This document shows, in pieces, positions 1 through 6,377 of a stretch of DNA of 64,000 bases; position 1 is the stretch's first letter; every line of letters begins with the position of its first letter. The stretch comes from Saonia flava (GTDB lineage Bacteria > Bacteroidota > Bacteroidia > Flavobacteriales > Flavobacteriaceae): assembly GCF_011927795.1 (NCBI RefSeq), contig NZ_JAATJJ010000001.1:1861062-1925061 (forward strand), given 5' to 3'. The notes under the pieces were generated by a model. That model made no database searches. It saw only the letters and a list, made by a program, of their open reading frames with translations, and was not told the origin of the DNA. A program made the position numbers and the translations under genes.

Positions 1-906
1 GGCTCTGGTTTTGATGATATTTTGGCTGAAAAAATAATCAATGAAGCTATAGATTCTGGTATTAATTTTATTGATACTGCCGATGTTTACGAAGCTGGTT
101 TAAGTGAAGCCGCTGTTGGTAGGGTTGTACGTTCCAGAAGCGAAGAAGTTTTCGTGGCGACTAAGTGTGGACGACAAATAAATCCTCATATTAATGAAAA
201 TTATACTCCAAAGGTATTACGCCAATATGTAGAGGATAGTCTTAAAAATACAGGATTGGAATGCTTGGACCTTATTCAATTACATTGTCCGCCAACAGAA
301 GTTTATTATCGTCCGGAAATCTTTGAGCTATTTGACAGACTTAAGAATGAAGGGAAAATAAAAAACTTAGGCATAAGTGTGGAAAAAGTTGAAGAAGCCC
401 TAAAAGGAATGGAATTCTCTAACGTTACCACTGTACAAATCATCTTTAACATGTTCCGTCAACGTCCCTCAGAAAAATTCTTCGAGGAAGCTAAGAAAAA
501 AGATGTGGGCATTATTGTTAGAGTACCTCTCGCAAGTGGGTTGCTTACCGGAAAATTTTCAGCAGATACTCAGTTTGAAAAAGATGATCACCGATTTTTT
601 AACCGTGAAGGAGCTGCTTTTGACAAAGGGGAAACCTTTTCTGGTATTCCCTATGAAATAGGATTAAAAGCTGTTGAAGAACTTAAAGTTGTATTTCCAA
701 ATACTCAAAATCTTGCCCCATTTGCCTTAAGATGGATTCTAAACCACCCAGAAATAAGTTGTATTATCCCTGGTGCATCTAGAAAAGAACATTTACTCTC
801 TAATAGTACGGCAATGGATTTAGGTTCATTGACCAAGGAACAAAACCGAGCAATTGATGCTATTTATAAAAAACATATTAAGCCTTATGTACATCAATTG
901 TGGTAA
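1..906 (+). CDS. Aldo/keto reductase, 5' end cut by window edge
   Basis: The reading frame is open from base 1, so the gene begins outside the window; 301 codons are visible. The N-terminal part carries the AKR signature around FIDTADVY (catalytic Asp and Tyr of the family), then a conserved LDLIQLHCP strand of the TIM barrel and a C-terminal ALRWILNHPEISCIIPGAS segment that binds the NADP(H) phosphate in this family. It is expected to be a cytosolic NADPH-dependent carbonyl reductase; the substrate cannot be read from sequence. A second, distinct AKR lies at 50783-51823. The gene converges on the TonB receptor to its right and shares a hairpin with it. Confidence 0.9.
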   Translation, partial: GSGFDDILAEKIINEAIDSGINFIDTADVYEAGLSEAAVGRVVRSRSEEVFVATKCGRQINPHINENYTPKVLRQYVEDSLKNTGLECLDLIQLHCPPTEVYYRPEIFELFDRLKNEGKIKNLGISVEKVEEALKGMEFSNVTTVQIIFNMFRQRPSEKFFEEAKKKDVGIIVRVPLASGLLTGKFSADTQFEKDDHRFFNREGAAFDKGETFSGIPYEIGLKAVEELKVVFPNTQNLAPFALRWILNHPEISCIIPGASRKEHLLSNSTAMDLGSLTKEQNRAIDAIYKKHIKPYVHQLW

Positions 907-911
907 AAAAA

Positions 912-935
912 TAGCCCCACAAAACTGTGAGGCCA
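912..935. terminator. Bidirectional intrinsic terminator
   Basis: GCCCCACA and TGTGAGGC form an 8-bp arm pair with one non-Watson-Crick position around an AAAC loop. An A tract lies on one side and a T-rich stretch on the other, so it can stop both the aldo/keto reductase and the converging TonB receptor. Confidence 0.65.
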
Positions 936-955
936 CTTTTAATTAAACACTTATT

Positions 956-3169
956 TTAAAAATTTATGGTTGCTCCCAACAAAAAATTGGTTCCAGCTTG
1001 CGGATAATAACCCGCTCCTTCAATTGTTGTTGTAGCATTAGGGTCTGACCATGTATCATCAAACGTATAAAAATATCCATTCGAGATATATTCTTTGTTT
1101 AATATGTTGTTGACCAATCCAGAAAGCACAATGTTCTTAATAAAGGAATTCGTTTCAATTACATACTGAATGTTAAGGTCGGTTTGGGAATAAGCATCCA
1201 ATACCGAGCCTTCAGAATCTATATTCCCCATATATTGTTTACCCACAAATTTACTAAACAAAGAAAATTGTAAGTTTGGAGAAGGCAAATAGCTTAACAT
1301 ATTCCCAGCAACAAAACTTGGTGAAAAAGAAATATTGGTATTTCCTAAATTTTGAAGCACCCCATCTCTTTGAAAAACAAAATCTTTATTCTTATTTGTA
1401 CTTAAAGCAACATTAGGTTTCAATATAAACTTGTCCCCCAAATTTATATTGGCATCAACTTCCAAACCCATTCTATAACTATCTCCCACATTTGCCCTAA
1501 GTGGTGCGCCAACATCATTTAACTCACCCGTTAAAACTAACTGGTCTTTATAGTTCATATAATAAACATTAGTGTTTATTTGTGTATCGGAAGAAACATA
1601 ACGCCAGCCCAGCTCAAAATCATTTAATTTTTCTGATTTAGGGTTGCCACTTTCATAATCATTTCTATTGGGTTCCCTATTGGCTACAGCATATGAAAAA
1701 TAGAAATTGTTGTTTTTATTGGCGTCAAAAGTTATACCCGCCTTTGGATTAAAAAAATTAAAGGTATCATCTACTAAACCTGTTTCATCTCCATTAGCAC
1801 TATACCCTACTGTTCTATATTGAAGGTCCCCAAAAAGACTCCACTGTCCATCCAATTTATAATTTGCTTTGGTGTATAGGTTAAAATCCGTTTTCTTGGA
1901 GTCATCATCATAATACCTATCCCTAATTTCACCGTTTCCGGCGTAGCGCGCCCAAATAACCTCTCCAAAATGAGCTCCCTCGTAGGTGTTCCATCCTCCA
2001 CCAAAAATAAGGTTCAGCTTTTCATTGGTATAATTTGCAGAGAAAACAGTGCCATAAAAGTCATTATCCAACCATCTACGACGAATTAAATCTGTTGTAT
2101 TAACTTCTTCCCCATTAATAGTTATTGGAGCAAAATCATAGGTGGCAAAATCATCTTCCACCCTATATTGTTCAAAATAACCTCTTCCATTTGTATAATG
2201 TACAGCAATATTAGTGCTCCAATTTTCTGAAATTTTTTCGTTCCAAAGTAACTGTGCATGGTCTTGCTTGTAATTATCTTCCTCATTTTCATACGTGTAA
2301 TAATTATACCTCCTATCTGAATTACGTAGGTTCTCCGCCTCGGCATCAGAAAGAAAATTGTCTGCTATAAATTGTTCTACTCCAGCCTCATCATTTTTTA
2401 TTCTTACTAATGGCGTTCCGTACCAGGCTTGATATGTAATTTCATGCCCCCCAAAAAGCAATGCCTTAATTAAGGTATTATCATCTTTGTAGGCTCCTTG
2501 TAAAAAATAAGATTCCAAATTTGAAGATGCCCTATCTATATATCCATCAGACTTAATTTTGGATAAACGCCCAGAAATTTCAATATGGTCATTTAATAAT
2601 CCCGTACTGAATTTAACATTGTTTTTAAGCGTATTAAAGCTTCCTATTGAAGAGGATACCTGGGCATAGGCCTCATCAGATACAGCATCAGTCAATACAT
2701 TAAGACTGGCACCAAAAGCACCTGCCCCATTCGTTGAAGTTCCCACACCACGTTGCAATTGTAAACTTTCAGTAGAAGAAGCAAAATCCGGCATATTGAC
2801 CCAAAATGTGCCCTGTGATTCCGCATCGTTATATGGAATTCCATTAATAGTTACGTTGACGCGGGTGGCATCACTACCCCTAACCCGAATTCCGGTATAA
2901 CCTATTCCAGCTCCCGCATCTGTTGTAGTTACCACTCCTGGTAAAAAATTCATAAGAATAGGAATATCCTGTCCTAAATTTCGACTTGCAAATTCTTCTT
3001 TTTTAAGGTTAGAAAAAGTAACTGGTGATTCTTTGGTCACCCGCACTCCGGAAATCAATGCCTCGTCCAGTACAATGGTTTTGCCCACAATAGAATCTGA
3101 TTGTTGGTCTTGGGCAGATATGCCCATGGTCAGGCCAAAAACGGCCAATGTTGTGAAAATAGTTTTCAT
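956..3169 (-). CDS. TonB-dependent outer-membrane receptor, TPP-riboswitch controlled (probable thiamine receptor)
   Basis: A 737-residue TonB-dependent receptor. It starts with a Sec signal peptide (MKTIFTTLAVFGLTMGISAQ), followed directly by the plug domain (IPILMNFLPGVVTT, then GIRVRGSDATRVNVTINGIP) and a 22-strand type barrel ending in a terminal Phe. It lacks the N-terminal carboxypeptidase-like domain seen in the other large receptors of this window. The 5' leader contains a TPP riboswitch, and TPP-regulated outer-membrane receptors of Bacteroidota are established candidates for thiamine import, so thiamine or a precursor is the likely substrate (inference). The start at 3169 is preferred because it opens the signal peptide and sits at the end of a leader hairpin. 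No thiamine biosynthesis genes are adjacent, but a thiamine-binding protein and PnuC-type transporter lie 3.8 kb upstream on the same strand. Confidence 0.92.
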   Translation of the reverse strand: MKTIFTTLAVFGLTMGISAQDQQSDSIVGKTIVLDEALISGVRVTKESPVTFSNLKKEEFASRNLGQDIPILMNFLPGVVTTTDAGAGIGYTGIRVRGSDATRVNVTINGIPYNDAESQGTFWVNMPDFASSTESLQLQRGVGTSTNGAGAFGASLNVLTDAVSDEAYAQVSSSIGSFNTLKNNVKFSTGLLNDHIEISGRLSKIKSDGYIDRASSNLESYFLQGAYKDDNTLIKALLFGGHEITYQAWYGTPLVRIKNDEAGVEQFIADNFLSDAEAENLRNSDRRYNYYTYENEEDNYKQDHAQLLWNEKISENWSTNIAVHYTNGRGYFEQYRVEDDFATYDFAPITINGEEVNTTDLIRRRWLDNDFYGTVFSANYTNEKLNLIFGGGWNTYEGAHFGEVIWARYAGNGEIRDRYYDDDSKKTDFNLYTKANYKLDGQWSLFGDLQYRTVGYSANGDETGLVDDTFNFFNPKAGITFDANKNNNFYFSYAVANREPNRNDYESGNPKSEKLNDFELGWRYVSSDTQINTNVYYMNYKDQLVLTGELNDVGAPLRANVGDSYRMGLEVDANINLGDKFILKPNVALSTNKNKDFVFQRDGVLQNLGNTNISFSPSFVAGNMLSYLPSPNLQFSLFSKFVGKQYMGNIDSEGSVLDAYSQTDLNIQYVIETNSFIKNIVLSGLVNNILNKEYISNGYFYTFDDTWSDPNATTTIEGAGYYPQAGTNFLLGATINF

Positions 3170-3188
3170 TCGTAATGTTGTTACGAAT
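3167..3188 (-). promoter_or_regulatory. Leader hairpin covering the start codon of the riboswitch-controlled receptor
   Basis: ATTCGTAA and TTACGAAT are perfect 8-base arms around a 5-base loop. The last two bases of the right arm are the A and T of the ATG start codon, so the folded leader would occlude the start. Just 5' of it lies CCCCTTTT (3189-3196), which is complementary to AAAGGGG at the 5' side of the TPP aptamer. A translational expression platform is an inference. Confidence 0.5.
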
Positions 3189-3261
3189 AAAAGGGGCTAT
3201 TATTCTTGGTTAAAGATTGATTTTTGCTCCACTATGAAGCATAGAAATTCCAAAAAACGGC

Positions 3262-3338
3262 TTTCGCCTCCCTTGGCAGCATTACCTGCCCAGGTTCATT
3301 GGGTATAATCTCAGCTTTTTACAGCACCCCTTTGAGAT
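3262..3338 (-). promoter_or_regulatory. TPP riboswitch (THI element)
   Basis: Read on the minus strand this stretch has the aptamer landmarks in order: CTC, GGGGTGC, GCTGAGA, TATACCC, GAACCTG, GGTAATGC and GGGAG. The GGGGT/ACCC pairing corresponds to P2, the GCTGAGA loop is the pyrimidine-binding part, and the GAACCTG...GGTAATGC arm is the diphosphate-binding part of the known family. It lies about 95 bases upstream of the TonB receptor start and would repress it when thiamine diphosphate is plentiful. A weak GGC-GAAA-GCC hairpin followed by six T residues lies directly 3' and could serve transcription attenuation. Confidence 0.95.
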
Positions 3339-3343
3339 GGGGG

Positions 3344-3374
3344 CAAAGATACTTGGAAGAGTTAAACTGTACAA
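3344..3374 (-). promoter_or_regulatory. Promoter of the riboswitch transcript
   Basis: On the minus strand TATCTTTG (3344-3351) matches the Bacteroidota -7 element TAnnTTTG, with TTG (3372-3374) 20 bases upstream as -33 element. The predicted transcription start is only a few bases before the aptamer, as expected for a riboswitch leader. Confidence 0.65.
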
Positions 3375-3394
3375 TAAAAAAAGAAAAAGAACAC

Positions 3395-3420
3395 AAAAAA
3401 AGGCTGCCGAAGCAGCCTTT
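3395..3420 (-). terminator. Intrinsic terminator of cassette B (UUCG loop)
   Basis: On the minus strand GGCTGC-TTCG-GCAGCC followed by seven T residues. The UUCG tetraloop closed by C-G is exceptionally stable. The same hairpin with a TTTG loop ends cassette A at 3747-3772. Confidence 0.85.
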
Positions 3421-3506
3421 CCAACCAAACCAACCAATCTAGGAAATATGATTTTGTTTGTAATTAACTACAAGCTCAATCTTTTCCTAACCTTGATATA
3501 TTTATA
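3421..3506 (-). ncRNA. Structured 3' RNA of cassette B with G-rich GGTTGGTTTGGTTGG run
   Basis: This segment follows the 31-codon ORF on the minus strand. In order it holds a shared AAATATATC block, an outer stem TAGGAAA/TTTCCTA, an inner hairpin TTGTAG-TTAA-TTACAA, and then GGTTGGTTTGGTTGG (3421-3435) directly before the terminator. The homologous segment at 3773-3856 has the same architecture with different stem bases, which supports a conserved RNA structure. The four GG pairs could form a two-layer G-quadruplex. It may be the 3' UTR of the peptide mRNA or a processed small RNA. Confidence 0.5.
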
Positions 3507-3543
3507 CGAACTCCATTATTTTAGTCTACAGAGAAATTATTAT

Positions 3544-3639
3544 TTAATATATGAATAACATTATCACAAAGAAGATTGTGATACTCAACAAACTAAATAT
3601 CAAAGGGTTAAAATATTTCTCAATCTTAAAATTATACAT
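3544..3639 (-). CDS. Tiny single-span membrane peptide (31 aa), cassette B
   Basis: A 31-codon ORF begins MYNFKIEKYF and then is almost wholly hydrophobic (IFSLLSITIFFVIMLFIY) to its end, as in a single membrane span with a short polar N-terminus. I do not recognise the family. It is the main ORF between the promoter-like motif at 3690-3717 and the cassette terminator. A 13-codon ORF ends two bases before its ATG but starts too close to the presumed transcription start to be a convincing gene. The position matches that of the two peptides in cassette A. Coding status is inferred from context and composition only. Confidence 0.45.
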   Translation of the reverse strand: MYNFKIEKYFNPLIFSLLSITIFFVIMLFIY

Positions 3640-3689
3640 CCTTAAAGAATAAAATTATTCACATCATTATATTGATGCTTCATTTATTA

Positions 3690-3717
3690 AGACACACCTT
3701 TTTTAAATTGGTCACTT
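3690..3717 (-). promoter_or_regulatory. Promoter-like motif of cassette B (AAGTGACC-N12-GTGTGTCT)
   Basis: Minus strand: AAGTGACC, 12 bases, GTGTGTCT, then AT-rich DNA. The identical two boxes with identical spacing stand before cassette A (4189-4216), while the spacer bases differ. GTGACC and GTCT about 16 bases apart resemble ECF sigma-factor -35 and -10 boxes and do not resemble the house-keeping TTG/TAnnTTTG promoter. A regulator operator is the alternative reading. Confidence 0.55.
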
Positions 3718-3746
3718 TTTAAAGAATGTAATCCAAAACAAATAAT

Positions 3747-3772
3747 AAAAAAAGGCTGCCAAAGCAGCCTTT
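3747..3772 (-). terminator. Intrinsic terminator of cassette A
   Basis: On the minus strand GGCTGC-TTTG-GCAGCC followed by a run of seven T residues; near-identical to the terminator at 3395-3420. Confidence 0.85.
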
Positions 3773-3856
3773 CCAACCAAACCAACCAATTCAGGAGTTT
3801 TAACGTTGTCCGCGATTGCTCGCAAACTTTGTTGTTCCTGACCTGATATATTTACA
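3773..3856 (-). ncRNA. Structured 3' RNA of cassette A with G-rich GGTTGGTTTGGTTGG run
   Basis: It follows the 57-codon ORF on the minus strand. It contains AAATATATC, an outer stem TCAGGA/TCCTGA, an inner 8-bp hairpin GTTTGCGA-GCAA-TCGCGGAC with a GNRA tetraloop, and the 15-base GGTTGGTTTGGTTGG run (3773-3787) before the terminator. Compared with cassette B, the outer stem keeps pairing through a C-G to U-G change, and the inner hairpin differs in sequence but keeps a four-base loop. The G-rich run and its ATT prefix are unchanged. Confidence 0.5.
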
Positions 3857-3858
3857 TA

Positions 3859-4032
3859 TTATAAATTCTCATTATTAGCGGTAGGCCCCGGGGAATCACT
3901 GGTTAGTGCATGCATAGCATTGTCCGAGATTTTATACTTTTCCTTTGTATCGTTGTTCAATATCTGGGATGCAACCAAGAACGTAAATAAGGTTACAATT
4001 CCAAATACCATTGATTTTATAAAATGATTCAT
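3859..4032 (-). CDS. Small membrane or exported peptide (57 aa), cassette A
   Basis: The ATG overlaps the stop of the upstream 39-codon ORF as ATGA, a classic sign of translational coupling. The product begins MNHFIKSMVFGIVTLFTFLV, a positively charged start plus one hydrophobic span, followed by a polar tail of about 35 residues (NNDTKEKYKISDN, then SDSPGPTANNENL). It could be a single-pass membrane peptide with an exposed tail, or a secreted peptide with an uncleaved signal. I do not recognise the family. It sits between the shared promoter motif and the structured 3' RNA of cassette A. Confidence 0.6.
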   Translation of the reverse strand: MNHFIKSMVFGIVTLFTFLVASQILNNDTKEKYKISDNAMHALTSDSPGPTANNENL

Positions 4033-4148
4033 TTATTCTCTGGTTGCCCTTTTTTATGGGATAGTAGCGGCGGAACTAAAATGCACATTCCAATAATAAA
4101 AGCTGAAATACTTAGTATTAAAATTGCCACTATCAAATAATCTTTCAT
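4029..4148 (-). CDS. Small single-span membrane peptide (39 aa), cassette A
   Basis: This 39-codon ORF opens cassette A, about 40 bases after the GTGTGTCT box. It reads MKDYLIVAILILSISAFIIG and continues hydrophobic to a VPPLL segment, then a short basic tail (SHKKGQPENK). This is the pattern of one membrane helix with a cytoplasmic C-terminus. It overlaps the next ORF by four bases. Length recalls accessory subunits of membrane complexes, but I see no match to a known one. Confidence 0.6.
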   Translation of the reverse strand: MKDYLIVAILILSISAFIIGMCILVPPLLSHKKGQPENK

Positions 4149-4188
4149 TTCTATTATAGCTAGATTTGTTCTAGTCTTCTATATATTT

Positions 4189-4216
4189 AGACACACTATT
4201 ATTTGTTAGGTCACTT
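4189..4216 (-). promoter_or_regulatory. Promoter-like motif of cassette A (AAGTGACC-N12-GTGTGTCT)
   Basis: Second copy of the two-box motif described at 3690-3717, with the same 12-base spacing and unrelated spacer bases. It lies directly after the terminator of the DUF4301 operon, so cassette A is set up as an independent transcription unit. Confidence 0.55.
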
Positions 4217-4220
4217 TCGG

Positions 4221-4251
4221 AAATAAAAAAATGCGCAATAAAGCGCATTTT
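4221..4251 (-). terminator. Terminator of the DUF4301 operon
   Basis: On the minus strand ATGCGC-TTTATT-GCGCAT followed by a T-rich tract, 25 bases past the DUF4301 stop codon. Confidence 0.75.
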
Positions 4252-4275
4252 GTTGATTATATGATGGTTAACGAA

Positions 4276-5814
4276 CTATTTATTTTGATGTGCAGGCTTT
4301 AAAAGGTCATTAACTGTTTTAACGGGATTAAAAGTAATCAATGGAACTTCTACAAAAATTGTATTCCAAAAGGCCATTGCTCCGTTCCATAATCCGGGAA
4401 GTTCCATAGCCTTGAGGTTTTTCCCTTCTTTGGTCTTCTCCGTTATAAAACCTTGCCTATGGTCCACAAAATTCAAAAGATTATATTTTTCTCCTTTATA
4501 ATTTTTTACCGCACAAACCAAATCTACAGGATTAAAGTGCGTTGAGCCCTTCAATATCTCCACTTGGGATTCATTATCCATATTTACTTGTGCAGATTCA
4601 ATAATCTGTAGAGATATATTACCCTGGCCATCATTTATCCAAAACGGGCCTCCTCCTGGTTCTCCTTCATTCTTGACCATACCACAAACCCGTATAGGTC
4701 TATTTATTTTATCCTTAAGGATTTTTATTTGTTCCCCTATACTAAAACTATTAAACTTACCCGAAAACCTTACATTAAGCTTAGTTTCCAAAAAGTCCTT
4801 GATTTCATTTAGTTGCTCTGCTGTAATTTCAACCATATCCAACAATGCAGCATAGTCAAATGCCATTCCCTGAACCTGTAAAAGTAGTCCCGCTAAAACT
4901 TTTTTACTATTGCCCACATTTTCTGCAAATTTTGGAACCACAACATTATCAATGTTCTTGATGAAAATTACATCGGCGTTTTGTTCATCCAAATTCTCTA
5001 TCAATGCACCATGACCACCAGGTCTAAACAAAAGAGACCCATCAGAATTTCTAAACAAATTGTTTTCCATGTCAACAGCTATAGTATCTGTTGAAGGCTT
5101 CTGAAAAGAGTACCCAACGTTAAAAGAAGTCTTGGTCTTTTGTGATACACGCTCCCCTACCTTGTTAAACTCTTCATTGAACATTTTCCCATGTTGTTCC
5201 GATATGGTAAAATGTAAATTGGCTGTGCCGTCTGCTTTGGCATAAGCCGAAGCCTCATTCAAGTGTTCCTCAAAAGGAGTGGCTGCATAATTTCCATAAT
5301 CGTGAAAAGGCAGCAATCCTTTGGGAAAAAACCCATAGTTAAATCCTTCTTCTAACATCATTTGTTTTACAAATAGGTATTTTTCTTCATCTTTGGATGT
5401 AGCCTTTCCTTTAATACTATTTTGAATTAAATCATAGAAGGCAAAATTTTGATATCCATCAAAGAAGATTTTCATGTTCTTATCACCTGTACGCTCCAAA
5501 TATGCTTCCAAGGATTCACTAGAAGGATTATAGGTATCCAAAAAATTGAACAAGGCCTTGAACATTCTTGAGGCGGCTCCAGAAGCCGGTACAAATTTCA
5601 ATAGGGATAGACCTGAAATAGATTCATCAAATTTTTCAATGAGATTCTTTTCCTCTGCATCGGAAAGTTTTAATATTCCGTCTGAAATAATAGCAGCTTT
5701 TTCTAATCTTACAAAAGGAATTCCTTTCTTAAAAGTCTCTACCTGTTCTACTACTTTTTCTTTTGATATACCCTTGCTTGCTAATTGTTTTAGGTCTTTC
5801 TCGTTAAAATTCAT
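4276..5814 (-). CDS. DUF4301 family protein, nucleotidyltransferase-like
   Basis: A 512-residue soluble protein of the Bacteroidota family DUF4301. Motifs visible: VPASGAASRMFKAL near residue 75, FRPGGHGAL near 263 and FIKNIDNVVVP near 284. Together they resemble, in order, the nucleotide-binding loop, the PGGHG-type motif and the xDN motif of UTP-dependent sugar-1-phosphate uridylyltransferases, so a GT-A nucleotidyltransferase fold is a reasonable inference; activity is not established. It is the last gene of the minus-strand operon, overlapping the kinase gene upstream by four bases, and is followed by a terminator. No signal peptide or membrane span is present. Confidence 0.85.
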   Translation of the reverse strand: MNFNEKDLKQLASKGISKEKVVEQVETFKKGIPFVRLEKAAIISDGILKLSDAEEKNLIEKFDESISGLSLLKFVPASGAASRMFKALFNFLDTYNPSSESLEAYLERTGDKNMKIFFDGYQNFAFYDLIQNSIKGKATSKDEEKYLFVKQMMLEEGFNYGFFPKGLLPFHDYGNYAATPFEEHLNEASAYAKADGTANLHFTISEQHGKMFNEEFNKVGERVSQKTKTSFNVGYSFQKPSTDTIAVDMENNLFRNSDGSLLFRPGGHGALIENLDEQNADVIFIKNIDNVVVPKFAENVGNSKKVLAGLLLQVQGMAFDYAALLDMVEITAEQLNEIKDFLETKLNVRFSGKFNSFSIGEQIKILKDKINRPIRVCGMVKNEGEPGGGPFWINDGQGNISLQIIESAQVNMDNESQVEILKGSTHFNPVDLVCAVKNYKGEKYNLLNFVDHRQGFITEKTKEGKNLKAMELPGLWNGAMAFWNTIFVEVPLITFNPVKTVNDLLKPAHQNK

Positions 5815-6377
5815 CTTCTGTTCAATAGTTTGTCAATATGTTTAACAGCCGTAGCCAATCTAATTTTTTTATCTCCCTTTAAAATAATGAAATTCCTATT
5901 ATACTTCTCCAGAGTTTCTTTAAAATATTGAAACATTCTTTCTCGTTCGGTAGGTTTGTCCCTTAAATCGTCCTCTTCCCACGGAATGTCAATATAGGTT
6001 AAAAAATAGAGGTCATATGTATTTTGCAAAGCAAACTTTTCCAACAAAGGGTCGCAATGCCCAACGTAATAGGCCTCTGAATATACTTTCGTTTCCAAAA
6101 GGTCCGTATCACAGATTAATACATCTGTTGCCTTATTGGTCAATTCGTTTTCCAACTTCATTTGTCCTTCCGCAATTGGCAATAAATCGTGTGGCTCACA
6201 AGTTTTGCGCTCATTGTTCCATTTGTCCTGTAGATATTCTCTAGCATATTCTGGCACCCACACAGTATTGTAATGCCTCGCCAATTGTTCGGACAAAGTT
6301 GTCTTACCAGTAGATTCTGGACCAAACAAAACTATTTTTACAATGTCTGAGGGCTCTTGTTTAAATTTTTCTTCCAT
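5811..6377 (-). CDS. NadR C-terminal-like P-loop kinase (ribosylnicotinamide kinase type)
   Basis: A 188-residue ATPase beginning MEEKFKQEPSD. Walker A is FGPESTGKTTLSEQLA, followed by PEYAREYLQDKW and CDTDLLET, the same order as in the ribosylnicotinamide kinase domain of NadR. I chose the start at 6377: an upstream in-frame ATG at 6497 would add 40 residues that merely read through pnuC in another frame. The gene overlaps pnuC by 40 bases, indicating translational coupling. The expected role is to phosphorylate the vitamin nucleoside brought in by the transporter and so trap it. In this context thiamine is also possible as substrate; the sequence does not decide. Confidence 0.85.
   Translation of the reverse strand: MEEKFKQEPSDIVKIVLFGPESTGKTTLSEQLARHYNTVWVPEYAREYLQDKWNNERKTCEPHDLLPIAEGQMKLENELTNKATDVLICDTDLLETKVYSEAYYVGHCDPLLEKFALQNTYDLYFLTYIDIPWEEDDLRDKPTERERMFQYFKETLEKYNRNFIILKGDKKIRLATAVKHIDKLLNRR

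Noticed and set aside
3033-3308. Plus-strand open frame across the TonB start and leader
   Set aside because: It is the antisense shadow of the receptor's signal region and of the TPP riboswitch, with no protein-like features.
3337-3558. Plus-strand open frame through the cassette B terminator
   Set aside because: It translates the terminator and G-rich run backwards (Lys-rich then random) and conflicts with the minus-strand organisation.
3642-3683. 13-codon ORF ahead of the 31-residue peptide in cassette B
   Set aside because: Its ATG lies only seven bases from the promoter-like box, probably at or before the transcription start.
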